Shown here: piece by piece, positions 17,496-27,156 of the stretch | Layout of the letters: every line of letters begins with the position of its first letter | Numbering within the stretch: the first letter of the stretch is position 1 | Assembly: GCF_947493565.1 (NCBI RefSeq) | Contig: NZ_CANLRG010000005.1 | Coordinates: forward strand, 1 to 64,000 | DNA length: 64,000 nt | DNA from: an uncultured Lutibacter sp. | GTDB lineage: Bacteria; Bacteroidota; Bacteroidia; Flavobacteriales; Flavobacteriaceae | Direction of reading: 5' to 3' | Translations under genes and position numbers: made by a program | The notes under the pieces: model-generated | Told to the model about the DNA's origin: nothing | Database searches by the model: none | Seen by the model: the letters and a program-made list of their open reading frames with translations, nothing else

Positions 17496-18488
17496 TTATC
17501 TATGTTTTAAAAATGGATAATCTTCTTGTTCGTAAACTACATCATATAAAAGTTGCTTATCTGGGAATGGAGATTCTTCAGCAAACTTTTGACATTCTTC
17601 AACTTTATCTTTAACTTCTTGATCCCAGGCTTTTATTTGTTTATCAGTAGCGTATTTTTTCTCTTTAATGATATTTAATACCTGAGTAATTGGATCAATT
17701 TTTTTATATTCCTCAACTTCAGCTTTTGTTCTATATTTTTGAGCATCACTCATTGAATGACCTCTATAACGATAAGTTTTGATATCTAATAAAGTTGGTC
17801 CATCTCCACGTCTAGCGCGTTCTATAGCTTCTTCCATAGCTTCTGCAACTTTAACAGGATTCATTCCATCAACTGGGCCGCAAGGCATTTCATAACCTAA
17901 ACCTAGCTTCCAAATATCTTCATGATTTGCTGTACGTTCAACTGAAGTTCCCATGGCGTAACCATTATTTTCACAAATAAAAACTACAGGAAGTTTCCAG
18001 TTTATAGCCATGTTAAATGTTTCGTGTAAAGATCCTTGACGGGCTGCACCATCACCAAAATACGTTAGTGTTACACCATCTCTGTTGAAGTATTTGTCTG
18101 CAAATGCTAAACCTGCTCCTAAAGGAATTTGTCCACCTACAATTCCATGTCCGCCATAAAAATTGTGTTCAGGCGAAAAAATATGCATTGAACCACCTAA
18201 CCCATGCGAAGTACCAGTTTCTTTACCTAATAACTCGGCCATCACTCTTTTTGGATCAACACCTAACCCAATAGGTTGAACGTGATTACGATAAGCTGTA
18301 ATCATTTTATCATTTTTTTTCATAGCGTGCAAAGCACCTGCTAATACAGCTTCTTGACCGTTATATAAATGTAAAAATCCTCTTACTTTTTGTTGAATAT
18401 AAAGAGCCGCAAGTTTGTCTTCAAACTTTCTCCAAAACAACATGTCTTTATACCAATTGATATAGGTCTGTTTCGTTATTTTTTTCAT
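17496..18488 (-). CDS. pdhA: Pyruvate dehydrogenase E1 component, alpha subunit
   Basis: A 330-residue alpha subunit of the heterotetrameric E1, decarboxylating pyruvate with thiamine diphosphate. The ThDP motif runs from GDGAARQGS (145-153) to ENNGYAMGT. The phosphorylation-loop-like YRYRGHSMSDAQKYRTK and the helical C-terminus are typical. Upstream, TATTTTTG on the minus strand (18522-18529) with CTTG 20 bp before it gives a Bacteroidota promoter. Confidence 0.95.
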   Translation of the reverse strand: MKKITKQTYINWYKDMLFWRKFEDKLAALYIQQKVRGFLHLYNGQEAVLAGALHAMKKNDKMITAYRNHVQPIGLGVDPKRVMAELLGKETGTSHGLGGSMHIFSPEHNFYGGHGIVGGQIPLGAGLAFADKYFNRDGVTLTYFGDGAARQGSLHETFNMAINWKLPVVFICENNGYAMGTSVERTANHEDIWKLGLGYEMPCGPVDGMNPVKVAEAMEEAIERARRGDGPTLLDIKTYRYRGHSMSDAQKYRTKAEVEEYKKIDPITQVLNIIKEKKYATDKQIKAWDQEVKDKVEECQKFAEESPFPDKQLLYDVVYEQEDYPFLKHR

Positions 18489-18521
18489 TTATTTAAATAA
18501 TATATGTTTTTAGTCGAATTG

Positions 18522-18553
18522 CAAAAATACTATAATTGTGTAATGTAGCCAAG
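18522..18553 (-). promoter_or_regulatory. Promoter of pdhA-pdhC
   Basis: Minus-strand TATTTTTG (18522-18529) preceded, 20 bp upstream, by CTTG (18550-18553), near the TTTG/TAnnTTTG consensus. Confidence 0.6.
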
Positions 18554-18604
18554 TATAAGCTCTTTTTTTACGATAATGTTTTCGAAATTATGAATAGTAT
18601 TTAT

Positions 18605-18637
18605 AAAAAAAGTCTTGAAATAAATTCAAGACTTTTT
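18605..18637 (-). terminator. Terminator after gcvP
   Basis: AAAAAAGTCTTGAA and TTCAAGACTTTTTT form a strong stem with a 5-nt loop just downstream of the gcvP stop on the minus strand. Confidence 0.88.
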
Positions 18638-18655
18638 TGTAATCGATGTTCCAAA

Positions 18656-21505
18656 TTAATCTTCGATGTAATCTTCAATAGGATTACAAGAGCAAATTAA
18701 ATTTCTATCTCCATAAGCATCATCAACTCTTCTTACTGAAGGCCAGAACTTATTTTCTTTAAGATAAGGTAATGGAAAGGCAGCTTGTTGACGTGTGTAA
18801 GGATAATTCCATTCATCAGCAGTTAGCATTTCTTGTGTATGAGGAGAATTTTTAAGTGCTGAATTAGTATCACCACTTTCCATAGCATCAATTTCTCCTT
18901 TGATGTTAATTAATGCATCACAAAAACGATCCAATTCTGCCTTGTTTTCACTTTCTGTAGGTTCTATCATTAATGTTCCTGCAACTGGGAATGATACTGT
19001 TGGAGCGTGGTAACCGTAATCCATTAATCTTTTTGCAATATCGGTAACTTCAATTCCTTTTTCTTTAAAAGCTCTAAAATCAACAATCATTTCATGAGCT
19101 GCAAAACCATTTTCACCTGTATAAAGTATACTATAATGTTGTTCTAAACGAGCTTTTAAATAATTGGCATTTAAAATAGCGTTTATAGTAGCTTCTTTTA
19201 AACCTTTAGTACCTAACATTTTTATATAACTATATGATATTAATAATACTAAAGCTGATCCCCAAGGAGCCGATGAAACTCCTGTAATTGGTGTTGTTCC
19301 ACCTGTAGGAATTATCGGATTTGATGGTAAAAATGGAGCTAAATGTTTTGCCACACAAATTGGACCTACGCCTGGACCACCACCTCCATGTGGAATTGCA
19401 AATGTTTTATGTAAGTTTAGGTGGCAAACATCTGCACCAATGGTTGCAGGGTTGGTTAAACCTACTTGGGCATTCATATTTGCACCATCCATGTACACTT
19501 GACCTCCACGTTGGTGAATGATTTCGGTTATTTCTTTAATGGTACTTTCAAAAACACCATGGGTTGATGGGTAAGTAACCATTAATGCGGCTAAATTTTC
19601 TTTATGTAATTCGGCTTTTTCTCTTAAATCATCTACATCAATGTTTCCTTCAGCGGTTGATTTAGTTACCACAACTTTCATTCCAGCCATAACTGCCGAT
19701 GCAGGATTTGTTCCATGAGCAGATGCAGGAATAATACATATATTTCTATGATGATCACCTCTTGATTCATGGTACGCTTTAATTACCAATAAACCAGCGT
19801 ATTCACCTGAAGCTCCTGAATTTGGTTGTAATGAAGTTGCATAAAAGCCAGTAATTTCATTCAAAGCAGTTTCCAATCCTTTTATAACTTCTTGATAACC
19901 TTGTGCTTGTTCTATAGGTACAAAAGGATGCATTACTCCCCAGTTAGGCCAGCTTAAAGGTAACATTTCAGTTGCAGCGTTTAATTTCATTGTACAAGAG
20001 CCCAAAGAAATCATAGAATGATTTAATGATAAATCTTTACGTTCTAATTTTTTGATATAACGCATTAACTCGGTTTCTGAATGGTAGTTTTCAAAAACTT
20101 CATTAGTCATAAATTTTGAAGTTCTTGTTAAATTGGCTGGCAGCAAGTTTTCTTCGATTTCATTAAATGACACAGCTTCTTTACCTTCAGCTTCGGCTAA
20201 AATTTCTAATATTTGATTTACATCTTCCAAAGAAGTAGTCTCATTTATTGAAATATTTACAAGTTTATCTGATGGATAAAAGAAATTGATACATTTATTT
20301 TCTGCAATTTCTTTCACTTTTGAAGCGTTTGATACTTCGGCTAATAATGTATCAAAAAAGACCTTGTTTTGTTGTTTTATATTTAACTTTTCAAGCCCTT
20401 TGTTAAGAGTTGCAGTTAAATTTTGAATTTTAGTAGCAATATAAGTTAATCCGTTAGCTCCATGATACACACCATACATTCCAGCCATTACCGCTAGCAA
20501 TACTTGTGCAGTACAAATATTTGAGGTTGCCTTTTCTCTTTTAATATGTTGTTCACGAGTTTGAAGTGCCATACGTAAGGCTCTGTTTCCGTCCTTATCT
20601 TGTGTAACACCAATAATTCTACCAGGAATATTTCTTTTATAGGCTTCTTTTGTCGCAAAATAACCAGCGTGTGGTCCTCCATATCCCATTGGAATACCAA
20701 AGCGTTGAGTAGTTCCAACAACAATATCTGCTCCCCATTCTCCAGGAGGTGTTAATAAAGTTAAACTAAGTAAGTCTGCAGCAACAACAATTTTAGCTTC
20801 AACAGATGTTGCTTTTTCAACAAATGGTGTATAATCAATAACTTGTCCAGTTTTTGCTGGGTATTGTATAATTGTACCATAAAAATCTTCAGTGAATTCA
20901 AAAGACTCATGATTTCCAATAACTAATTCAATTCCTAAAGGAATGGCTCTTGTTTTTAAAACATCAATGGTTTGAGGTAAAACTTCTTCCGAGACAAAGA
21001 ATTTTATTGCATTGTTCTTTTTTTGGTCTCTTGAACGTGTATTTAACAGCATAGTCATAGCTTCAGCAGCAGCAGTTCCTTCATCTAATAAAGAAGCATT
21101 TGCTAACTCCATACCTGTTAATTCACTCACCATTGTTTGGTAATTTAACAAAGCTTCTAATCGACCTTGCGCTATTTCAGCTTGGTAAGGTGTGTAAGCT
21201 GTGTACCATCCTGGGTTTTCTAAAATATTACGTTGGATAACCCCAGGTAAAATAGTTGGATGATATCCTAAACCTATATAGTTTTTAAATAGCTTATTTT
21301 TATTGGCAAGTTCTTGAATATGTGTCATATACTCATATTCACTCATTGCTTTTGGTAAATTTAACTCGTTGGTAAGTCTAATATCGTTAGGAACAGTTTT
21401 ATTTATTAATTCATCTACTGAAGAAACTCCAATAGTTTTTATCATATCGCTAACCTCATTTTCACGAGGACCTATGTGTCTTAAAACAAAAGAATCAGTT
21501 TTCAT
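18656..21505 (-). CDS. gcvP: Glycine dehydrogenase (decarboxylating), P protein
   Basis: A 949-residue single-chain P protein of the glycine cleavage system, with both the N- and C-terminal halves that are separate subunits in some bacteria. The N-half shows [21 protein letters not shown]. The C-half holds the PLP lysine in [15 protein letters not shown] (about residue 700). It decarboxylates glycine and passes aminomethyl to the lipoyl H protein. It is a lone gene with its own terminator; gcvH and gcvT are not here. A TATTTTTG element lies upstream on the minus strand. Confidence 0.96.
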   Translation of the reverse strand: MKTDSFVLRHIGPRENEVSDMIKTIGVSSVDELINKTVPNDIRLTNELNLPKAMSEYEYMTHIQELANKNKLFKNYIGLGYHPTILPGVIQRNILENPGWYTAYTPYQAEIAQGRLEALLNYQTMVSELTGMELANASLLDEGTAAAEAMTMLLNTRSRDQKKNNAIKFFVSEEVLPQTIDVLKTRAIPLGIELVIGNHESFEFTEDFYGTIIQYPAKTGQVIDYTPFVEKATSVEAKIVVAADLLSLTLLTPPGEWGADIVVGTTQRFGIPMGYGGPHAGYFATKEAYKRNIPGRIIGVTQDKDGNRALRMALQTREQHIKREKATSNICTAQVLLAVMAGMYGVYHGANGLTYIATKIQNLTATLNKGLEKLNIKQQNKVFFDTLLAEVSNASKVKEIAENKCINFFYPSDKLVNISINETTSLEDVNQILEILAEAEGKEAVSFNEIEENLLPANLTRTSKFMTNEVFENYHSETELMRYIKKLERKDLSLNHSMISLGSCTMKLNAATEMLPLSWPNWGVMHPFVPIEQAQGYQEVIKGLETALNEITGFYATSLQPNSGASGEYAGLLVIKAYHESRGDHHRNICIIPASAHGTNPASAVMAGMKVVVTKSTAEGNIDVDDLREKAELHKENLAALMVTYPSTHGVFESTIKEITEIIHQRGGQVYMDGANMNAQVGLTNPATIGADVCHLNLHKTFAIPHGGGGPGVGPICVAKHLAPFLPSNPIIPTGGTTPITGVSSAPWGSALVLLISYSYIKMLGTKGLKEATINAILNANYLKARLEQHYSILYTGENGFAAHEMIVDFRAFKEKGIEVTDIAKRLMDYGYHAPTVSFPVAGTLMIEPTESENKAELDRFCDALINIKGEIDAMESGDTNSALKNSPHTQEMLTADEWNYPYTRQQAAFPLPYLKENKFWPSVRRVDDAYGDRNLICSCNPIEDYIED

Positions 21506-21537
21506 TTACGTATTGGTATATAAAATATTAATGTGTT

Positions 21538-21545
21538 CAAAAATA
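21538..21545 (-). promoter_or_regulatory. Possible -7 element of gcvP
   Basis: Minus-strand TATTTTTG, 33 bp before the gcvP ATG. A TTTG lies 16 bp further upstream (21562-21565), shorter than the usual 19-21 bp spacing, so this is tentative. Confidence 0.4.
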
Positions 21546-21643
21546 CTGAAAATTCCAAGATCAAAGGGTTAATAATAGTACTTATTTATGATATTTTGTT
21601 AACCAAGAAACTTAGTATATTAACAATTACTTACTTTTGTTTC

Positions 21644-22483
21644 ATGAATTCTTTAAAAAGAATAATAGATTTTTATATTTTTAGTAATATCCATGTAGCT
21701 TTAGCTGGGTTTTGTATTACAAAAATAACACTTGTTAAATTTGGTGTTTTAGGAAATTTAACTTCGCTATTTGTAGGGTTGTCAATTGTGATTTCTTATA
21801 ATTTTATTAGGCTTTACGAGATTAAAACGAATAGACTTAATTGGTTAAAAAAATGGTTTTTTGTGCATAAAAAATCATTATTAATACTTACTTTTTTTTC
21901 AATAATAGGACTTATATATTTGATGTTTTTTACAGGGTTCAATCAAAACTCAATTTATATACTTTTTCCTTTTGTGTTCATGACTTTTTTTTATGTAATT
22001 CCATTATTAAAAGTTGGTAAAATTGAGTTTTCATTTAGAAATTTCCCATTTATAAAAATTTTTAGCATTGCCATAGCTTGGGCAGGAATTACTGTTTTTT
22101 TTCCTTTACTTGAGGCTAAGTACGCTCTTACAACAGATGCTTATATAGAATTTTTTGAGAGGATTTTTTTTATCATTGCTATTACTATTCCTTTCGATAT
22201 TAGAGATGTAAATACCGATCCAAAATCTTTAAAAACTTTACCTCAGGTTTTTGGAATAAAGATGACTAAATTAATTGGTTTAGGATTACTTTTTTTGTTT
22301 GTTGTATTTGAAGTTTTTAAAAAGGAAATTTCTTTTATCGAAGTAGTAATCTCATTACTAATTTCAATAATTACTGCTGTTTTTTTATTGTTTTCAAATG
22401 ACCAAAAGTCACGGTATTATACTAGCTTTTGGGTGGAAGCCATTCCAATAATTTGGTTTATATTAGTTGTTTTATTTTTATAA
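21644..22483 (+). CDS. UbiA-like integral membrane protein
   Basis: A hydrophobic protein of 279 residues with about eight membrane segments. PFDIRDVNTDPKSLKTLPQVFG resembles the second Asp-rich motif and following loop of UbiA prenyltransferases, but the first motif (NDxxDxxxD) is missing; the equivalent place reads SYNFIRLYE. It may be a degenerate or altered family member. The ATG at 21644 is preferred over an in-frame one at 21533, because the extra 37 residues overlap the gcvP upstream region and do not fit. It runs into the methyltransferase gene with a 20-bp gap. Confidence 0.65.
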   Translation: MNSLKRIIDFYIFSNIHVALAGFCITKITLVKFGVLGNLTSLFVGLSIVISYNFIRLYEIKTNRLNWLKKWFFVHKKSLLILTFFSIIGLIYLMFFTGFNQNSIYILFPFVFMTFFYVIPLLKVGKIEFSFRNFPFIKIFSIAIAWAGITVFFPLLEAKYALTTDAYIEFFERIFFIIAITIPFDIRDVNTDPKSLKTLPQVFGIKMTKLIGLGLLFLFVVFEVFKKEISFIEVVISLLISIITAVFLLFSNDQKSRYYTSFWVEAIPIIWFILVVLFL

Positions 22484-22503
22484 ATGATAATTTTAAGAAT
22501 TAT

Positions 22504-23313
22504 ATGAGTACAAATTTTAATAAATATTTTGAAGTAAATAAAGAAACTTGGAATAACAAGGTTGCTATCCATTCTAAATCTGAATTTTACAATGTTGAAG
22601 AATTCAAGAAAGGTAAAACGTCTTTAAATAGTTATGAAATTGAGGAGCTAGGAGATGTTGAAAGGAAAACACTTTTGCATTTGCAATGTCATTTTGGACA
22701 AGATACTTTAAGTTGGAGTAGGATGGGAGCAACATGTACAGGAATAGATATTTCTGACAAAGGCATTAAAGAAGCTAAAAAATTAAATAGTGAGTTGGGT
22801 TTAAATGCAACGTTTATTGAAAGCAATTTATACGATGTACCCCAAAAAGTAAAGGGTGTATTTGATATTGTATTTACATCTTATGGAGTTATAGGCTGGT
22901 TACCAGATTTAAATACTTGGGGGAAAATTATAGCAGAGAAATTAAAAAAAGGAGGAGTGTTTTATATGATTGAGTTTCATCCCATTGTTTGGATGTTTGA
23001 CTTTTTGCAAACCCCACCTAAATTAGCATATCCGTATTTAAATAAAGAAGTAATTTATGAAGAGTATAAGGGTACTTATACCAATAGTGATGCATCCATA
23101 ATTAGTAAAGAATATGGTTGGAATCATGGATTAGGAGAAGTAGTATCTGCTTTAACTAATGCAGGATTACAAATTGAATTTTTACACGAGTTTGAAAAGT
23201 CGCCTTATAATAGTTTTCCAGATATGGAAATGACCGATGACGGTTTGTTTATTTTAAAAGAAAATCAACGAATGTTTCCCTTGTTATATTCTATACGTGC
23301 AACCAAAAAATAA
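22504..23313 (+). CDS. Class I SAM-dependent methyltransferase
   Basis: A protein of 269 residues with a Rossmann methyltransferase core. The SAM-binding region is LHLQCHFGQDTLSWSRMGATCTGID, followed by an acidic residue at strand beta-2 and the DIVFTSYGVIGWLPD strand. Substrate unknown; close relatives are annotated only as methyltransferase domain proteins. An in-frame upstream start (22429) would overlap the previous gene by 55 bp, so the ATG at 22504 is used. Confidence 0.8.
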   Translation: MSTNFNKYFEVNKETWNNKVAIHSKSEFYNVEEFKKGKTSLNSYEIEELGDVERKTLLHLQCHFGQDTLSWSRMGATCTGIDISDKGIKEAKKLNSELGLNATFIESNLYDVPQKVKGVFDIVFTSYGVIGWLPDLNTWGKIIAEKLKKGGVFYMIEFHPIVWMFDFLQTPPKLAYPYLNKEVIYEEYKGTYTNSDASIISKEYGWNHGLGEVVSALTNAGLQIEFLHEFEKSPYNSFPDMEMTDDGLFILKENQRMFPLLYSIRATKK

Positions 23314-23346
23314 AAAAAGGCTTCTATTTTTGGAAGCCTTTTTTAT
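23312..23346. terminator. Terminator between the methyltransferase and coiled-coil genes
   Basis: AAAAAAGGCTTC ... GAAGCCTTTTTT hairpin with A- and T-tracts on either side, between converging genes. Confidence 0.88.
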
Positions 23347-23364
23347 TTATAATTTCAAGCTTTT

Positions 23365-24138
23365 TTAGCTTAATAATTTATCAATTTTTTCTTTTTCTTC
23401 TTCAGCCAAAGCACCATCAACTAGAATTCTACCACTATGCTCATCAGTAATAATTTTTTTACGGCTGGCAATTTCAACTTGTCTTTGCGGTGGAATTGTA
23501 AAGAAAGACCCTCCAGATGCACCTCTTTCAATGGAAACAACAGCCAATCCATTTTTAACGGTAGCTCTAATTCTTTTATATGCTTTTAATAAATGGTCAT
23601 CAATTAATTCACTGTACTCATCAGATTTTTGTAATAAAAGTTCTTCTTCTTTTACAGTGTCTTTCATAATATCATCTAATTCAGCTGATTTATGTTTTAA
23701 CAAATCCTTTTGTTTAGCAATATTTTCTTTGGTTGCTGCTATAACTTCGTTTTTTTGTTCAATTTTTGCCTTGTATTCTTTAATTCTTTTTTCAGCCAAT
23801 TCAATTTCTAGCTCTTGATATTCACTTTCTTTACTTAATGAGTTGAATTCTCTATTATTACGAACTTTCTTTTGTTGTTCAGCGTATTTTTTTAATAAAG
23901 CTTTAGCTTCTTCAATGACTATCTTTTTATCAGAAATTTCACCTTTAAGGTTTGTTACATCTTCATCTAAATTAGAAAGTCTTTTGTTTAAACCTATGAT
24001 CTCATCTTCTAAGTCTTCAATTTCTAAAGGTAGTTCACCTCTTACATTTTTAATTTCATCTACTCTAGAGTCTATTAATTGTAAGTCGTAAAGGGCTCTT
24101 AATTTTTCTTCAACAGTAACTTCTTTATTTTTAGCCAT
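23365..24138 (-). CDS. Coiled-coil zinc-ribbon-family protein lacking zinc cysteines
   Basis: A protein of 257 residues: a long two-stranded coiled coil (about 10-180) followed by the C-terminal region of the CT398/FlgZ-type C4 zinc-ribbon family (FFTIPPQRQVEI ... GRILVD). In the family the ribbon has two CxxC pairs. Here the four positions are Ser208, Ser211, Asp232 and Ser235, so no zinc site remains. Function is unknown. The ATG at 24138 (MAKNKEV) is chosen because the upstream extension to 24219 lies inside the Nif3 gene. It begins 1 bp after that gene ends, a two-gene operon. Confidence 0.8.
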   Translation of the reverse strand: MAKNKEVTVEEKLRALYDLQLIDSRVDEIKNVRGELPLEIEDLEDEIIGLNKRLSNLDEDVTNLKGEISDKKIVIEEAKALLKKYAEQQKKVRNNREFNSLSKESEYQELEIELAEKRIKEYKAKIEQKNEVIAATKENIAKQKDLLKHKSAELDDIMKDTVKEEELLLQKSDEYSELIDDHLLKAYKRIRATVKNGLAVVSIERGASGGSFFTIPPQRQVEIASRKKIITDEHSGRILVDGALAEEEKEKIDKLLS

Positions 24139-24139
24139 A

Positions 24140-25234
24140 TTATAAGTAATAAATTGGATTTGTGTTTTTTTGCGATAAAATGATTGCAAAATTAGGAAAT
24201 TTTTTTGTAAGTATATCAACTAAAAGATTTTTTGTGAATTGTTCACTTTCAAAATGACCAATATCTGCAATAACTAATTTGTTTTCAGCTTTGTAAAATT
24301 CATGATATTTAATGTCGGAAGTTATATAAATATCAGCTCCAGAGTTGATTGCGTTATGAATTGCAAAACTTCCAGAGCCTCCTAAAACAGCTACTTTTTT
24401 TATGGGTTTATTTAAAAGTTTAGAATGTCTAATCCCTTTAGCATTCATAGTTTCTTTTAAAAAATTTAAAAATTGAAGTTCTTCTTGTTCAGTAATTAAT
24501 TCACCAATCATTCCCATACCAATCTCTTGATTTGTGTTGTCTAAAGAAGTAATTTCATAAGCAACTTCTTCGTAAGGATGTGATTTAAAAAGAGCAGCTA
24601 AAATAGAGCGTTCTTTATGTTTTTCAAAAATTACACTAATTAAAGTTTCGTTTTCAATATGAAGTTTCCCTTTTTCACCTAATGTAGGATTTGAATTTTC
24701 ATTTCCTTTATAGGTTCCATAGCCTTCTATGTTAAAACTACAATTATTGTAATTTCCAATACTACCAGCGCCTACTTTAAATAAGGCTTGTCTAACCATT
24801 TCAGCATTGTTGTTTGGAGCGTAAGTCGTTAATTTTTTTATCGTATTTTTTTGAGGAATTAATATGTTGGTGTTTTTCAACCCCAATACTTCAGCTATTT
24901 TTGCATTAACGCCAATTATAGAGTTATCTAGAGCGGTATGCATTGCATAAATAGCAATGTCGTTTTTAATGGCTTTTAAAACCACACGTTCAACATAATT
25001 TTTTCCATTTAGCTTTTTTATTCCTGAGAAAATGATTGGGTGAAAACTTACAATTAAATTGCAATTTTTTTCAATGGCTTCCTCTACAACATTTTCAAGA
25101 GTATCTAATGTTACTAAAACACCAGTAACATTAGTATTATAATCACCAACCAATAAACCTACATTGTCAAAATCTTCAGCATAATTTAAAGGAGCAATTT
25201 CTTCAATACAAGAGGTAATGTCTTTAATTTTCAT
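24140..25234 (-). CDS. Nif3-like dinuclear metal centre protein
   Basis: A 364-residue NIF3/YbgI-family protein (GTP cyclohydrolase I type 2 homologue). Conserved pieces include PLNYAEDFDNVGLLVGD, the metal ligands in VSFHPIIFSGIKK, AMHTALD, and the C-terminal VLGGSGSF ... DIGHFESEQF. The length shows the PII-like insertion found in the long Bacteroidota and Firmicutes forms (about 130-230). Biochemical function is uncertain. A minus-strand TATCTTTG (25258-25265) is a likely -7 element. Confidence 0.88.
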   Translation of the reverse strand: MKIKDITSCIEEIAPLNYAEDFDNVGLLVGDYNTNVTGVLVTLDTLENVVEEAIEKNCNLIVSFHPIIFSGIKKLNGKNYVERVVLKAIKNDIAIYAMHTALDNSIIGVNAKIAEVLGLKNTNILIPQKNTIKKLTTYAPNNNAEMVRQALFKVGAGSIGNYNNCSFNIEGYGTYKGNENSNPTLGEKGKLHIENETLISVIFEKHKERSILAALFKSHPYEEVAYEITSLDNTNQEIGMGMIGELITEQEELQFLNFLKETMNAKGIRHSKLLNKPIKKVAVLGGSGSFAIHNAINSGADIYITSDIKYHEFYKAENKLVIADIGHFESEQFTKNLLVDILTKKFPNFAIILSQKNTNPIYYL

Positions 25235-25257
25235 AATTTAAAAATAGCTTATGTAAG

Positions 25258-25265
25258 CAAAGATA
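25258..25265 (-). promoter_or_regulatory. Possible -7 element of the Nif3 gene
   Basis: Minus-strand TATCTTTG matches TAnnTTTG 24 bp before the start codon. No matching -33 TTTG is evident. Confidence 0.45.
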
Positions 25266-25332
25266 AATTTTACCTTAGAAAGTTACCATAATTATGTATA
25301 AAATTTGCTATTTGTTTGTATTTTCGCTTTTA

Positions 25333-26370
25333 GTGAATTTATTAAGAAAAATAGCATATCCATTTTCTATATTGTATGGAATTATTACAAGTATTCGTAA
25401 TTTTTTATATGATGTTGAAATTTTAAAGGCAACTAAATTTAAAACCCCAACCATAGTTGTTGGTAATTTAAGTGTTGGTGGTACAGGTAAAACTCCACAA
25501 ATTGAATATTTAATTAGGCTGTTACAGAACGATTACAAAATAGCGATATTAAGTAGAGGTTATAAACGAAAAAGTAAAGGTTTTATAATTGCCGACAAAA
25601 CATCTTCAGCAGAAAGTATTGGTGATGAACCATTTCAATATTATAAAAAATTTAAAGATATAATTGTTTGTGTAGATTCTAACAGAGCAAATGCAATACA
25701 ACAACTAGAAGCCTTAAAAGATGCTCCTGAAGTTATTTTATTAGATGATGCTTTTCAACATAGAAACGTAAAAGCAGGTTTTACAATTCTATTAACATCC
25801 TATAATAATATATATGTAGATGATATAATGCTTCCTACAGGTAATTTGAGAGAATATCCTTCTGGAGCTAAAAGAGCGAATTTAATTATAGTTACTAAAT
25901 GTCCATCAAACCTAAATGAGGTTGAACAAAATAAGATTATTGCAAAACTGAAACCATTAAGTCATCAATCGGTATTTTTTACTACAATTAGTTATGATAA
26001 TGAATTAAAGGGAGACTCAAAAATTGATTTAGAAGATTTAAAAAATAAAAAAAATATTTTAGTAACAGGGATAGCAAATCCTCAACCTTTAATAGATTTT
26101 TTAAATGATAAAGGATTGATATTTAAACATTTAAAATATTCAGATCATCATAACTTTACTTTAAAGGAAATTAAAGAAATAAAAAATGCATATCAAGCAA
26201 TTTCAACAAATAAAGGCACGCTTTTAACAACTGAAAAAGATTATGTTCGTATCTTTACCAAGATTAAGAAATTGCATTACATCTCAATAAAAACATCATT
26301 TATAAATCATGAAAATGATTTTAAAACTAGTATAACATCTTATGTGGAACAAAGTACAAGAAACCGTTAA
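25333..26370 (+). CDS. lpxK: Tetraacyldisaccharide 4'-kinase (lipid A biosynthesis)
   Basis: LpxK phosphorylates the 4' position of the lipid A disaccharide at the inner membrane. The P-loop is GNLSVGGTGKT (about 44-54), LDDAFQHR is the Walker B region, and the C-terminus has SDHHNFT and TTEKDYVR. I favour a GTG start at 25333, giving (M)NLLRKIAYPFSILYG, which matches the usual N-terminus of flavobacterial LpxK. An in-frame ATG at 25294 adds 13 hydrophobic residues and would lie within an AT-rich promoter-like stretch. It overlaps pnp by 29 bp. Confidence 0.9.
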   Translation: MNLLRKIAYPFSILYGIITSIRNFLYDVEILKATKFKTPTIVVGNLSVGGTGKTPQIEYLIRLLQNDYKIAILSRGYKRKSKGFIIADKTSSAESIGDEPFQYYKKFKDIIVCVDSNRANAIQQLEALKDAPEVILLDDAFQHRNVKAGFTILLTSYNNIYVDDIMLPTGNLREYPSGAKRANLIIVTKCPSNLNEVEQNKIIAKLKPLSHQSVFFTTISYDNELKGDSKIDLEDLKNKKNILVTGIANPQPLIDFLNDKGLIFKHLKYSDHHNFTLKEIKEIKNAYQAISTNKGTLLTTEKDYVRIFTKIKKLHYISIKTSFINHENDFKTSITSYVEQSTRNR

Positions 26371-27151
26371 ATTTTTAAAAGAAAGAGGAGTCTCAGCACC
26401 TGATTATGGTATCATTTTAGGAACTGGATTGGGCAATTTAGTTGACAAGATTGATGCAGAAATTACGCTACCCTATGAAGATATTCCTAATTTTCCAGTT
26501 TCAACTGTTGCAGGTCATTCAGGAGAACTAATATATGGAAGCATAGGTGTAAAAAAAGTTATAGCCATGCGTGGAAGATTTCACTTTTATGAAGGCTGGA
26601 CGATGGAACAAACAGTGTTTCCTGTTAGAGTTATGAAATTTTTAGGGGTTGAAAATTTAATTGTTTCAAATGCTTCTGGAGGTGTTAACCCAGCTTTTAA
26701 AGTTGGTGATATTATGTTAATAACAGATCATATTAATTTGATGCCATTTCATCCATTACATGGTAAAAATGATGAGCGTTTTGGCCCTCGTTTTGTTGAT
26801 ATGCATGAGGCGTATAGCAAAAAAATGATTGCTAAAATGGAAAGGATTGCACAGGCTATGAATGTACAAGTTCATAAAGGAATTTATTTAGCCTTACAAG
26901 GTCCAACTTTTGAAACCCCTGCAGAATATAAGATGGTAAAAATTTTAGGAGCAGATGCTGTTGGAATGTCTACCGTTCCTGAAGTAATTGTTGCAAAACA
27001 TATGAATATGACTGTTTTTGGAATCTCTGTAATTACCGATTTAGGTGTTGAAGGGATTGTTGAAGCAGTTTCTCATGAAGAGGTGCAAAAAGTGGCAAAA
27101 AAATCAGAAAAAATTGTGGGTAAATTAGTAGAGGTTTTTGTTAAAAGTTAA
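26342..27151 (+). CDS. pnp: Purine-nucleoside phosphorylase (trimeric PNP-I type)
   Basis: A 269-residue enzyme releasing purine bases and ribose-1-phosphate from nucleosides. Phosphate-binding elements GTGLGNL, HSGELIYG and GRFHFYEGW are present, together with SNASGGVNP and the purine-site GPTFETPAEYKM ... DAVGMSTVPE block. It starts inside the 3' end of lpxK (29-bp overlap), so it is probably co-translated. It converges with ppx with only 5 bp between stops. Confidence 0.93.
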   Translation: MWNKVQETVKFLKERGVSAPDYGIILGTGLGNLVDKIDAEITLPYEDIPNFPVSTVAGHSGELIYGSIGVKKVIAMRGRFHFYEGWTMEQTVFPVRVMKFLGVENLIVSNASGGVNPAFKVGDIMLITDHINLMPFHPLHGKNDERFGPRFVDMHEAYSKKMIAKMERIAQAMNVQVHKGIYLALQGPTFETPAEYKMVKILGADAVGMSTVPEVIVAKHMNMTVFGISVITDLGVEGIVEAVSHEEVQKVAKKSEKIVGKLVEVFVKS

Positions 27152-27156
27152 AAATT

